Shown here: positions 1-7,895 of the stretch, piece after piece
Layout of the letters: each line of letters starts with the position of its first letter
Numbering within the stretch: the first letter of the stretch is position 1
Source of the DNA: UBA1351 sp965140555
GTDB taxonomy: Bacteria > Bacillota > Clostridia > Lachnospirales > Vallitaleaceae
DNA length: 64,000 bases
Assembly (NCBI GenBank): GCA_965140555.1
Contig: OZ223259.1
Coordinates: forward strand, 3,100,001-3,164,000
Direction of reading: 5' to 3'
Position numbers and translations under genes: made by a program
Notes under the pieces: model-generated
The model's input: the letters and a program-made list of their open reading frames with translations, nothing else
Told to the model about the DNA's origin: nothing
Databases searched by the model: none

Positions 1-468
1 AAATTACGTACAGATAATATTTCAACAGATATGACTGAAATAGAAGAAATATCCCCGAATTTAGATAATATAAATGAATTGTTAAGTGAGATCAGATCGC
101 AGATTAAAAATGACCAGCCAGAATTTGCATTAGACAGACTCCACACACTCTCAGTAAAATTCATAAGAGGATTATGTACTAAACATGAGATTAACTATGA
201 TAATAATAAACCGTTACATAGTATGTATGGTGAATATGTCAAAGAATTAGAGAGAAAAGAGATAATTGAAACTGGAATGACTAAGAAAATTCTTAAATAT
301 TCTATATCTATCTTTGATGCATTCAATTATGTACGAAACAACAAAAGTTATGCACATGATAATGAAATACTTAACTACGATGAGTCTATGTTGATATATA
401 GGGCAATGGCATCGATTATAACCTATATCTGTTCTGTTGAGAAGAAAAGAGATGAAGAGGATAATTGA
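1..468 (+). CDS. Abi_C-like HEPN protein, C-terminal part (cut by window edge)
   Basis: The reading frame is open back to base 1, and the first Met (base 31) has no ribosome binding site in front of it. The gene therefore probably starts outside the window and only its C-terminal ~155 residues are seen. The visible part is helical and charged and resembles the C-terminal domain of abortive-infection proteins (Abi_C). Counting from Met at base 31, it carries R102-N-N-K-S-Y-A-H109, which fits the R-X6-H motif of HEPN ribonuclease-fold domains. HEPN domains are commonly RNases in toxin and anti-phage systems; activity here is inferred. The next gene starts 135 nt downstream and also has a HEPN-like motif. 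The missing N-terminus could carry another domain that decides its role. Confidence 0.6.
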   Translation, partial: KLRTDNISTDMTEIEEISPNLDNINELLSEIRSQIKNDQPEFALDRLHTLSVKFIRGLCTKHEINYDNNKPLHSMYGEYVKELERKEIIETGMTKKILKYSISIFDAFNYVRNNKSYAHDNEILNYDESMLIYRAMASIITYICSVEKKRDEEDN

Positions 469-603
469 TATCTGGGTAACTACCTCTGACAGATTGTTTC
501 CAACTAAAAGTTACGAAAGGGTCCAAAATAACAAGATAGTTATGTGTTAATCCAATGTGGGTGCACATAGATTATATATAAACTGAATGATAAAGGAGAC
601 ATA

Positions 604-1704
604 ATGGATAATATTTTGAATGTTAATAATGATTTGTGGGATGTTATTGAAAAAAAATATGCTGATGAGCATTATACAAATGCCATTTTAGACAGTATAA
701 ATTATCTTGGGGGTGTAATAAGAGAAAAGGCAAATACTACATTAGATGGGGATGAAATGGCAAAGTATGTTTTTTCTTTAAATAATCCTAAAATAAAGTT
801 AAATAAACTACAAAGCAAATCGGAAAAAAGTATTCAAAAGGGTGCAATGGAATCTATTAGTGGACTCTATAGTCTTATTAGAAATCCTCGTAGTCATAAC
901 ATTGAAAAAGACTCAAAAAAGGATGCCGACGCAATTATTAAGTATATAGATTATCTATTAGGTTTAATAATTGAAGCTGATACAAATTTTAGCATTGATG
1001 ATTTTATTGAGGATGTAAAAGATAAGCATTTTGTAGATTCTGATGAATACGCAGAATTACTATTTAATGAGATCCCGGAAGAGAAAAGATATGACTCGTT
1101 ATTAGCAATGTATTATGGACTAGACAGTTTTCTTAAAGCTAAACATAAATCACTGTTTCAGAAACTTATTAATTCTATAGTGAGTGAACAAAGAAAAGAT
1201 TTTTTATCAATTGTATCAAAAGATCTTCAAGTAACAACAAAGAAAAGTTATGTCGAAAAATTGCTAATGATTATATCTTCAAATGATTGGGCAGAAATTA
1301 GTTTAAGATCTAGGATAAGAATAGAAGGAATTATTCTTGAGTGTATAGAGTATTCCACTGATGCAGATTGGTTTGAGGACTTCCATAGTTTAGCGACTTT
1401 TAGTGCAACAAGAATTAATGACTTTACTAATTCTTCAGAGATAAAGGATGTAATTGTGTCAAATATTGAGAAAGAAGATTATGATAATATGATGTTCTTA
1501 CATTATTGGGATATCATTTCCGAAGTTAGTGCTGAAGGAAGGTTTCGTCCAGAGTTTAAATCATATATTATTACTCGATTAGAAAAGCTTGATAATCGAG
1601 TGATAGAAAGAATTGGTAGAATACTGGAAAGTGAAGAGAAAGAATCAATATGGAATATAGAGTTCGGAGATTTGTATGAAACAGCAGTGAGATTAATTAC
1701 TTAA
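604..1704 (+). CDS. TIGR02391 (Hypoth_Ymh)-like protein with C-terminal helical extension
   Basis: 366 residues; ATG follows AAAGGAGAC at good spacing. Residues ~1-125 look like the TIGR02391/Ymh family, often found beside restriction and phage-defence genes: a G-D-E-M-A-K-Y-V-F-S stretch near 49-58, an S-I-Q-K-G-A-M segment near 76-82, then I-R93-N-P-R-S-H98. That last motif has the R-X4-H spacing of HEPN nucleases. Residues ~130-366 form a charged, probably all-helical region that I do not recognise; it may sense or bind a partner. The gene ends 8 nt before the next start, so the two are likely co-transcribed. The biochemical function is unknown; a defence role is inferred from motif and neighbours. 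Confidence 0.65.
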   Translation: MDNILNVNNDLWDVIEKKYADEHYTNAILDSINYLGGVIREKANTTLDGDEMAKYVFSLNNPKIKLNKLQSKSEKSIQKGAMESISGLYSLIRNPRSHNIEKDSKKDADAIIKYIDYLLGLIIEADTNFSIDDFIEDVKDKHFVDSDEYAELLFNEIPEEKRYDSLLAMYYGLDSFLKAKHKSLFQKLINSIVSEQRKDFLSIVSKDLQVTTKKSYVEKLLMIISSNDWAEISLRSRIRIEGIILECIEYSTDADWFEDFHSLATFSATRINDFTNSSEIKDVIVSNIEKEDYDNMMFLHYWDIISEVSAEGRFRPEFKSYIITRLEKLDNRVIERIGRILESEEKESIWNIEFGDLYETAVRLIT

Positions 1705-1712
1705 AGGTATTT

Positions 1713-3065
1713 ATGATTGAGGTAATGTGTTTTGGAGAGTTTGTGGAAGGAGAATATATATATAATAAGGAAACTGGAACAATTCAATTGATTTTATTTT
1801 GTGATGAGGAAACTTATTCGAAAATTCCAAATCAAATAGATTGTATCTACGGAAAGTTAACAAATTCCGCAAGCGTGACACTTGTAGATTGTGAAATACT
1901 GGGTACACATAGTCCCAATTTCATCAATTATAATGTCTTCATATCTTGTCAATATATGATTGATGGAAGAAAATTCACAAAGAAAAATGATATTTTGTTT
2001 GATAGATTTCGATATGAGCTATCTGGAACTATTGAATGGAGCGGGTTAGGAGGATTTGAATTTCCAAAAAATACACAGTATACACATACAGTTGCATATA
2101 AGAAAAATGATTGGATTGTTTCTCAAATTGGATGTGACACAGTGTCTTTTATACCAGAATTAGGTACACATAATTTTGAATCATCAATACCAGAATATGT
2201 ACTAAATCAAAGAGTACAAATAGAGTTAGCTTATAAGTCTCCAACATCTTTAGATAAAAGTATTGCTGATATAAAAAAGATAATTGGGCTCATAAGCATT
2301 GGAATAAAAAGGATTCCCCAAATTAATTGCCTAAAGGTTTTTTCTTCGAATTATTATACACTGTTTGGTGAAAAAAAAATCGAAATTCCAATCAGTGTAT
2401 ATAATGATACAATAAAACTATCCAGAACAGAGGAACCTAAAGAATCTGAACTAACGTTCAAGCTGGGGGATTTATATATTAGTGAAAAAGACTTGCTCCA
2501 AAAGTGGTTTGAATCCTATGAGATTGTTGAGCCTATAATTGAGTTGTATCTTTGGGTTAAAAGTTATAAAAACATATCGGCTGAGAGAACTTTTTTGAAT
2601 TTGACACAAGCGTTAGAGGCATATCATAGAAGGTTTGTTTGTAACAAGAAGAACAAGTATAAGAAGCACTTAACAAGGCAATACAGTAAGGTGAAAAATG
2701 GTAAACAAATTGTGGAGGCTATTTTTACTAAGGATCAAGAAAAAAAAGGGGATATATTTTTCAGAAGCAGAATGATTGAACTATTATTTAACAATATAGA
2801 AATAGATTTTATAAAAAACTCATTTAGTAGCAAAATAAAATTTATTGAAAAGATAGTAAAAACTAGAAATTATCATACACATTATTTCGAAAAAAATAAG
2901 GAGGAATCTTTCACAAAGAAAGAGCTAGAATATGTTAATGAGGTTTTGGAGCGTATGATTGAGTACTATTTACTGGAAGTGATTGGAATAGAAAAGAAAG
3001 AACCTTACAGAAGCAGGCAAGAACTAGAAATAATATCAGATAAAATTGAAGCGGCATTAAGATGA
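1713..3065 (+). CDS. ApeA-like HEPN-domain defence protein
   Basis: 450 residues. The N-terminal ~280 residues are beta-rich and resemble the ApeA N-terminal domain (an acidic start, then an L-S-G-T-I-E-W-S-G-L-G-G-F-E-F segment near 105-120). The C-terminal ~170 residues are helical, with F-L-N-L-T-Q-A-L-E-A-Y-H-R-R-F and a clear HEPN R-X4-H motif at R385-N-Y-H-T-H390. ApeA proteins are known single-gene anti-phage proteins thought to act as HEPN RNases that halt translation; the assignment here rests on visual similarity. The start lies 8 nt after the previous stop and has only a weak Shine-Dalgarno sequence (AAAGG), so it may depend on translational coupling. Confidence 0.65.
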   Translation: MIEVMCFGEFVEGEYIYNKETGTIQLILFCDEETYSKIPNQIDCIYGKLTNSASVTLVDCEILGTHSPNFINYNVFISCQYMIDGRKFTKKNDILFDRFRYELSGTIEWSGLGGFEFPKNTQYTHTVAYKKNDWIVSQIGCDTVSFIPELGTHNFESSIPEYVLNQRVQIELAYKSPTSLDKSIADIKKIIGLISIGIKRIPQINCLKVFSSNYYTLFGEKKIEIPISVYNDTIKLSRTEEPKESELTFKLGDLYISEKDLLQKWFESYEIVEPIIELYLWVKSYKNISAERTFLNLTQALEAYHRRFVCNKKNKYKKHLTRQYSKVKNGKQIVEAIFTKDQEKKGDIFFRSRMIELLFNNIEIDFIKNSFSSKIKFIEKIVKTRNYHTHYFEKNKEESFTKKELEYVNEVLERMIEYYLLEVIGIEKKEPYRSRQELEIISDKIEAALR

Positions 3066-3112
3066 TAGTACACTAGTCTCTTAATACAAAAAAATGAATC
3101 CTAATATATATT

Positions 3113-3177
3113 AAGAAGGAACGGCTAAAGAGCTGGTCCTTCTTTGATGAGGGGAGTATAAATAATTAATAAGGGTT
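3113..3177 (+). repeat. 65-nt direct repeat with stem-loop, copy 1
   Basis: This stretch matches 5187-5251 at 61 of 65 positions in the same orientation. Its left half folds into a 14-bp stem closed by an AAAG loop (12 Watson-Crick pairs, one G-T, one mismatch). The right 33 nt, including GATGAGGGGAG and an AT-rich tract, are identical between copies. All four differences lie in the stem. There is no T-tract directly after the stem, so it is not a standard terminator. Confidence 0.85.
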
Positions 3178-3232
3178 ATGAACGGTAGTATCATTAAAAA
3201 CAAACATAAGTTCGATTAAAAGAGATAACTTT

Positions 3233-3719
3233 ATGAATATTTTTATCAGCTGGGTTGGTGGTAAAAACTTATTGAAGAGCACCATCGTCAATAAGTTCCC
3301 TCAATCTGGCATCAAAAAGTATGTAGAAGTATTTTGTGGTGCAGGATGGGTGCTATTTGACAAACACAAGCACGCAGAGGTGGATGTTTATAATGATTAC
3401 AATGGGGAACTTGTCAATTTATTTCGATGCGTTAAATTTCATGAAGAGGAATTAATCAAACAATTGAAATATTCTCTTAATTCAAGAGAGCTTTTTGAGG
3501 ATATGAAGTCACAATACAAATCAAGTGGCTTCACAGATATACAAAGAGCAGCAAGATTCTTTATGCTGACTAAGACATCTTACAGAAAGTAAAGGAGAAT
3601 CATTTGGATGTGTTAAGAGAAACATATCCCACGCAATTGAGTACCTAGAAGCTATTAGTCATAGATTAGAATCAGTGATTATAGAAAATAGAGGCTTTGA
3701 GAGGTGGGCTACACAATGA
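3233..3719 (+). pseudogene. Dam-type DNA adenine methyltransferase, decayed fragment
   Basis: The first 119 residues (to the stop at 3590-3592) match the N-terminus of D12-class adenine methyltransferases: W-V-G-G-K at 7-11 (motif X), Y-V-E-V-F-C-G-A-G at 30-38 (SAM-binding motif I) and Y-N-D-Y-N-G-E-L-V-N-L-F near 53-64. After T-S-Y-R the frame is lost, but it resumes in the +1 frame as G-E-S-F-G-C, then A-I-E-Y-L-E-A-I-S-H-R-L-E and V-I-I-E-N-R-G-F-E, ending at TGA 3717-3719. The catalytic D-P-P-Y motif and everything beyond it are absent, while intact family members have about 260-300 residues. A single-base indel plus loss of the 3' part explains this best. No enzyme activity is expected. 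Confidence 0.8.
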
Positions 3720-3844
3720 CATTTGATGAGTTGGAATATACTTTAATGAAAGATGCAGAGTACAACAATAAGAGAAAGCTAGTAGTGAATAAATTTAAAG
3801 AAATTTATAATCAGTTAGATAATAAGAGATTCCGCCTTTTTTAA
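3716..3844 (+). CDS. Small ORF, 42 residues, overlapping the methyltransferase relic
   Basis: The ATG overlaps the relic's TGA in an ATGA arrangement, which is typical of translational coupling, but there is no convincing independent ribosome binding site. The peptide is charged (many Lys, Asn, Glu) and ends with R-F-R-L-F. I do not recognise it. It may be a leftover of the gene that once followed the methyltransferase, or simply chance. Confidence 0.3.
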   Translation: MTFDELEYTLMKDAEYNNKRKLVVNKFKEIYNQLDNKRFRLF

Positions 3845-3901
3845 AGTATTATAATGTAACAATATTGAAGAAATCATAAAAGAATAGGGGACGATGGCTA
3901 G

Positions 3902-4342
3902 ATGAAACATTTAAGGGAGTTGGAGCAAGATATTAAAAAGTTGGCTATGATAGTTGAGACAAAAGGGATTCAAATTTCTGAGCTTGCTGATAATTTGTAT
4001 GAGGGGCATTACCAATCAATAACCATTAAAAAAACTAAGAATGGAATTATTGCAGATCTTTACTTTCATGACGAGATTGATGGAAAAAAGCAGATAGCAA
4101 AAATGAGATATACTTATACAAAGGAAAGAACATTAATGATGATCGAAGAAATCAGTGGGAAAAAGAAGCATACGCTATGGAATAGGGAAAGTTTTGTAAA
4201 AGAATTGGTGGATGAAGTGGTAAAAGGCATGCGATTATATTTAAATAAAAAAGAGAAAAAGAAGTTCATTAAAGGCTTACCCCTTGAAGTAAGAGCGTAT
4301 TTTGAAGATAAAAAGTTGTATAAGGAGAAAAGGAATGTTTAG
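3902..4342 (+). CDS. Unknown protein, lysine-rich, 146 residues
   Basis: I do not recognise the family. The protein is basic and charged: a helical N-terminus (M-K-H-L-R-E-L-E-Q-D), a central beta-like segment (Q-S-I-T-I-K-K, then I-I-A-D-L-Y-F-H-D-E-I-D-G-K-K-Q-I) and a basic C-terminus rich in Lys/Glu. There is no signal peptide or membrane segment. The ATG is preceded by AGGGGACGATGGCTAG, a weak site. It overlaps the next gene by 8 nt, so the two probably work together. It lies between the two 65-nt repeats beside a decayed methyltransferase, in accessory-looking DNA. Confidence 0.5.
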   Translation: MKHLRELEQDIKKLAMIVETKGIQISELADNLYEGHYQSITIKKTKNGIIADLYFHDEIDGKKQIAKMRYTYTKERTLMMIEEISGKKKHTLWNRESFVKELVDEVVKGMRLYLNKKEKKKFIKGLPLEVRAYFEDKKLYKEKRNV

Positions 4343-4631
4343 AGTTTTTCTAACAGATGGATGTTCCTACGTGTTATTTCTGGTAGTGTCGGTTATAGTA
4401 TTAGCAATAATTGAGTTTACACCACTTATAGCTATAGTTCGTCAGTTTAAAAAGTGGAAAATAAAGTACGAAATTATTGGTCTTGTTGTATATACTTGTG
4501 TTACTATAACACTGTATGTTGTATTGGCGAGTTTAGAAATCATCGGTAATACACTAATCATAATGAATGCAATATTATGGTCGATTTATGTGAGGTTAAT
4601 AGTGGCTTTTTTTGCGAATTGGGATAAATAA
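4335..4631 (+). CDS. Small membrane protein, three predicted membrane segments
   Basis: 98 residues when started at the ATG at 4335, which has AAGGAGAAAAGG just in front; an in-frame ATG at 4302 lies inside the preceding gene and has no such site. Hydrophobic segments cover about residues 9-32, 43-65 and 68-92, separated by a basic loop (Q-F-K-K-W-K-I-K). The family is not recognised. The 8-nt overlap with the preceding basic protein suggests a two-gene unit, a layout often seen in small accessory modules, but nothing in the sequence fixes the function. Confidence 0.55.
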   Translation: MFRVFLTDGCSYVLFLVVSVIVLAIIEFTPLIAIVRQFKKWKIKYEIIGLVVYTCVTITLYVVLASLEIIGNTLIIMNAILWSIYVRLIVAFFANWDK

Positions 4632-4643
4632 GGAGGCAAATAC

Positions 4644-5114
4644 ATGGAAAATCAGAAAAAATCAGTAGAAAAGATGTGGCAGGCATATTGCCAACAAGCA
4701 CAGCAACCGGTCCAAGAAGATGAAATCTATGATGTATACCACTTTTGCAATGATAAAGAAAGTGCAAATGCTTTAGCAGAGCTTGTGAAAACTGGACGAA
4801 AGACAGGGACCTCGTCCCTATATCGTTTCTATGAACTAGAAGATGAAGAGCTGCCGCAAGTTGGTTCATTCAGCATTATTACGGATTGGGAAGACGAAGC
4901 ACAATGTATAATACGCAATATAGATGTCGTTCAAAAGAGATTTTGCGATGTGACTGCTGACTTTGCACGCAAAGAAGGTGAAGGCGATTTATCTTTAGAC
5001 TATTGGCAACGGGTGCATAGAGATTTCTTTTCCAAAGAGTTAGAGGAAATAGGAGAAACCTTTCAAGAAGATATGCTTGTAGTCTGTGAAGAATTTGAAG
5101 TTGTGTATAAGTAA
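4644..5114 (+). CDS. ASCH domain protein
   Basis: 156 residues with the usual ASCH layout: an N-terminal helix, L-V-K-T-G-R-K-T-G-T-S-S-L at ~47-59 (the conserved G-x-K-T-x-T/S pocket), L-P-Q-V-G near 69-73, C-I-I near 88, then D-V-T-A-D-F-A, an E-G-E-G-D-L-S-L-D-Y-W segment and a final V-V-C-E-E-F-E-V. ASCH proteins have a PUA-like beta-barrel fold and bind RNA or modified nucleosides; some are amidohydrolases acting on N4-acetylcytidine. The ATG follows AAGGAGGCAAATAC. It is the last gene before repeat copy 2. Confidence 0.85.
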   Translation: MENQKKSVEKMWQAYCQQAQQPVQEDEIYDVYHFCNDKESANALAELVKTGRKTGTSSLYRFYELEDEELPQVGSFSIITDWEDEAQCIIRNIDVVQKRFCDVTADFARKEGEGDLSLDYWQRVHRDFFSKELEEIGETFQEDMLVVCEEFEVVYK

Positions 5115-5186
5115 TGGTTCGAAGGTAATCATATGCCTGCCGTTGTAATGCTACAACGATAGGATAAAAAACGACGAGGTAAATGT

Positions 5187-5251
5187 AAGAAAGACCGGCT
5201 AAAGAGCCAGTCCTTCTTTGATGAGGGGAGTATAAATAATTAATAAGGGTT
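5187..5251 (+). repeat. 65-nt direct repeat with stem-loop, copy 2
   Basis: Second copy of the element at 3113-3177 (61/65 identical, same strand). The stem has 12 Watson-Crick pairs and two mismatches; two of the substitutions repair pairs that are weak in copy 1 and two break others. Directly after it, GTGACT-AAAG-AGCCAC (5251-5266) forms a shorter hairpin with the same AAAG loop. The surrounding gene-free stretch 5115-5489 (375 nt) shows nothing else that I can name. Confidence 0.85.
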
Positions 5252-5489
5252 GTGACTAAAGAGCCACATCGGTATTATAACATCGATGGAAAAATATTAC
5301 AATACCTTAATTGAGTTTTTTTCTGGAGTTTTCAAATTGTTTATTAAAAGGAGTCATTAAGACAGATAAAAAGGGGTTTAAGAACAATAGGATTTGAGGT
5401 ATTATAGAAAGTGGTTAAAAAAAATCATAGGCGTGTATGGACATAAAAATGACCGAAACAAAAAGGGACAGAAAGGATAACACAGGATA

Positions 5490-6116
5490 ATGAAAACAAT
5501 AAGAGGAAAACGGATGATGCTTCTAGTAGGCATTGTTATAATCATAGGCATGTCTTTTATAACAAGGAACATAAGAAGCGAGGCTGGTTTATCGGAGAGT
5601 GGCGTCAGTCTCACTTATTCCTATGAACAAATGGATGAAGGTGCTTATACCTATAAGGTAGAAGCTATGTTGCCAGAGCCATCAATGAATTCTGAAGTGA
5701 ACACAGTCGGTATACGTGTCATGAATAGTCAAGTAGAGTTGGCAAACGCTCAAGTGTGGTATGAAGCGGATGCAACAACGCGATATTATAATAATGAGAA
5801 TGAAGCCTATTCCTTGGTGACGGATAGCGGAAAAGAATCCTTAGAAGAGGAGCATGTTCGGATTGAGTTACCAATAGAACGACTTGAAAAGACCTCGGTA
5901 GGCAATTGGCAGGGTATAGAAGGGCATGTGCTTATGCCGAAGAATATATATAATACCCAACAGTCGATTACTTATAAAAATATTCACATTGTACTAAGCT
6001 GTGACGGACAGGTATTAAGCCCTTCTGAGCCAAGTTATTTCAACATAGAGACCTATTATCAAGGTGGTTTTCACAGAACAACCCATTATGATGAATTATA
6101 CTATGACTTACAGTAA
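5490..6116 (+). CDS. Unknown membrane-anchored extracytoplasmic protein
   Basis: 208 residues: a short basic N-terminus (M-K-T-I-R-G-K-R) followed by a hydrophobic segment at ~9-25 without a lipobox, so a signal peptide or single anchor. The remainder is polar and beta-like with no domain I recognise. The stop is 14 nt before the yaaA start, so it is likely transcribed with that gene. The ribosome binding site is weak (GAAAGGATAACACAGGATA). Confidence 0.55.
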   Translation: MKTIRGKRMMLLVGIVIIIGMSFITRNIRSEAGLSESGVSLTYSYEQMDEGAYTYKVEAMLPEPSMNSEVNTVGIRVMNSQVELANAQVWYEADATTRYYNNENEAYSLVTDSGKESLEEEHVRIELPIERLEKTSVGNWQGIEGHVLMPKNIYNTQQSITYKNIHIVLSCDGQVLSPSEPSYFNIETYYQGGFHRTTHYDELYYDLQ

Positions 6117-6130
6117 TGAGAGGAATTACG

Positions 6131-6874
6131 ATGCAGATTATTATTTCACCGGCAAAACAAATGAATAATGAGAGCGATTTACCCCATGAGACGCTTCCGA
6201 TGTTTATTGATGAGGCAGAACGTATCTTACAAACCATGAAAGAGAAAGACGATCAGGAACTCCAAAAGCTTTGGAAAACAAATGATAAAATTACAGGTGA
6301 AGCGCTTGATCGGATGAAGACAACCAATGTTAAAAAGAATTTGCAGCCTGCATTACTTGCCTATAAGGGCATTCAATATCAGTATATGATACCGGGAGCT
6401 TTCACAAATGAGCAATGGGATTATGTGAACAGACACCTAAGAATACTAAGCGGAATGTATGGGGTGTTGCGGCCTATGGACGGTATCGTTCCTTACCGTT
6501 TGGAGATGCAAGCTAAACTGAAGTTGGATAGCGCTAAAGACCTGTATGCCTTCTGGGGAGAACGATTGCAAGAAGCTATCTACCAAGAGACGGATGTGGT
6601 ATTGAATTTGGCTTCAGAGGAATATGCGAAGTGTATCCGACCGAAGACATCGGATAAGCGGAAGTTTATAGATTGTATCTTTGGAGTTTATGATAAAAAT
6701 GGCGAGGTAAAAGTTAAAGCAACCTGGGCTAAGATGGCTCGTGGCGAAATGGTTCGCTTTATGGCAACCCATCAATGTAACGACTTAGAACAATTGAAGA
6801 AGTTTGATGGATTGGATTATCACTATAGTGAGAAGGAATCAAGGGCAAATTGCCTTGTTTTTATAAAAAAATAA
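6131..6874 (+). CDS. yaaA: YaaA/DUF328 peroxide-stress protein
   Basis: 247 residues from the ATG at 6131, preceded by GAGAGGAATTACG; an upstream in-frame ATG at 6116 would overlap the previous stop and is less likely. Family signatures are the N-terminal I-I-I-S-P-A-K-Q-M, Y-G-V-L-R-P-M-D-G-I-V-P-Y-R-L-E-M mid-protein, V-V-L-N-L-A-S-E-E-Y-A-K and a C-terminal K-E-S. In E. coli YaaA lowers free iron and limits oxidative DNA damage under peroxide stress, and has a DNA-binding fold; in this organism the role is inferred by family. Length is normal (about 250). Confidence 0.92.
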   Translation: MQIIISPAKQMNNESDLPHETLPMFIDEAERILQTMKEKDDQELQKLWKTNDKITGEALDRMKTTNVKKNLQPALLAYKGIQYQYMIPGAFTNEQWDYVNRHLRILSGMYGVLRPMDGIVPYRLEMQAKLKLDSAKDLYAFWGERLQEAIYQETDVVLNLASEEYAKCIRPKTSDKRKFIDCIFGVYDKNGEVKVKATWAKMARGEMVRFMATHQCNDLEQLKKFDGLDYHYSEKESRANCLVFIKK

Positions 6875-6909
6875 TAGAAAACGATGACAACAGAGAAGGA
6901 GTGAAGCGA

Positions 6910-7695
6910 ATGTATCCACATCACAAAGAAACAGCTAAAAAAATTGCGGATTTATTGTCGCAAAAGGAAGATGTATTAGCAGTATTATTAAGTGGTTCTG
7001 TAGCCCATGGTTTTGCCAAAGAGAATTCCGATGTTGATTTAATGATTATTTTATCGGACGAGGACTATAAAGCGTATGTGAAGCGAGGCGAAATGAATTA
7101 CTGGAATACGGATATTTGCGATTATACAGACGGCTATATTGACGGTAAGTATATTAGCATCGACTTTATGAAAGATGTTGCTATACGAGGAAGTGAACCG
7201 GCTCGATTTGCTTTTGAAGGGTGCCAAGTGATCTACAGTAAAATTGATGGTATTGAGGAACTTGTAGAACAGATTGTTCGTTATCCCGTAGAACAAAAGG
7301 AAGCCAAATTACAGTCTTTTTATTCTCAATTCGATGCATGGAAATGGTATAGTGATGAGGCGTTTAAACATGAGAATGATTACTTGCTGACGGTTGCGTG
7401 TTCCAAGTTGGTTCTTTTTGGTACACGATTGATTTTAGCTGAGAATGAAGTACTCTTCCCCTATCATAAGTGGATGCTTCGTGTATTGGGATCAGTGGAT
7501 AATAAACCGGAGGGTATGATAGAGGCAATCGATGATGTATTGCAACATCGGGATAAGGCTTCTATTGATAAATTTTTTGATTTGATTGTGGCCTTTAAAG
7601 AATGGAAGTCAGAAGGTTCTGAATGGACCAATCTGTTTATGAAAGATACAGAGTTGACATGGCAAGAAGGCTGGACACCTATTGAATTATGTTAA
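6910..7695 (+). CDS. Nucleotidyltransferase-fold protein
   Basis: 261 residues from the ATG at 6910, which has GAAGGAGTGAAGCGA before it; the open frame extends upstream into yaaA but lacks such a site. Residues ~22-44 carry L-S-G-S-V-A-H-G, then S-D-V-D-L-M-I-I, the G-S-x(n)-D-x-D core of the polymerase-beta-like nucleotidyltransferase superfamily (as in MNT antitoxins and aminoglycoside adenylyltransferases). The C-terminal ~150 residues are helical. The substrate cannot be deduced; an antibiotic-modifying role is not supported by anything specific here. Confidence 0.75.
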   Translation: MYPHHKETAKKIADLLSQKEDVLAVLLSGSVAHGFAKENSDVDLMIILSDEDYKAYVKRGEMNYWNTDICDYTDGYIDGKYISIDFMKDVAIRGSEPARFAFEGCQVIYSKIDGIEELVEQIVRYPVEQKEAKLQSFYSQFDAWKWYSDEAFKHENDYLLTVACSKLVLFGTRLILAENEVLFPYHKWMLRVLGSVDNKPEGMIEAIDDVLQHRDKASIDKFFDLIVAFKEWKSEGSEWTNLFMKDTELTWQEGWTPIELC

Positions 7696-7819
7696 GACCT
7701 GTATTTTATTCTTGATACGACGGTATTAAAGATAATGAGTGGATTCCTATCAGGGATATTCCTCGGTTTTATGCCAAGTCTGGCACTGGATTCAAGAAAT
7801 ATAAAAAAATAAAAATTGA

Positions 7820-7845
7820 TGTAGCACTTTTTACGCTGAGTCGTC
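7820..7845 (+). promoter_or_regulatory. Predicted ECF-sigma promoter
   Basis: TGTAGC at 7820-7825 and CGTC at 7842-7845 are separated by 16 nt, which fits the TGwAAC-N16-CGTC pattern of Firmicutes ECF promoters. It lies ~50 nt ahead of the first gene of an operon that encodes an ECF sigma factor, so autoregulation is the natural reading. No good SigmaA promoter was seen in this 200-nt gap. Confidence 0.55.
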
Positions 7846-7895
7846 TAACTAAGTGAATGGACATTCGATAAACTATTCTTAGGAGGCGATTCACG

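Noticed and set aside
3113..5251. Reading the two 65-nt repeats as insertion-sequence ends or phage attachment sites
   Set aside because: There is no transposase or integrase gene between or beside them, they are direct and not inverted, and no tRNA end is involved. They are kept as an unexplained repeat.
6850..6909. Upstream extension of the nucleotidyltransferase gene to 6850
   Set aside because: It would overlap yaaA and has no ribosome binding site, while the ATG at 6910 has a good one.
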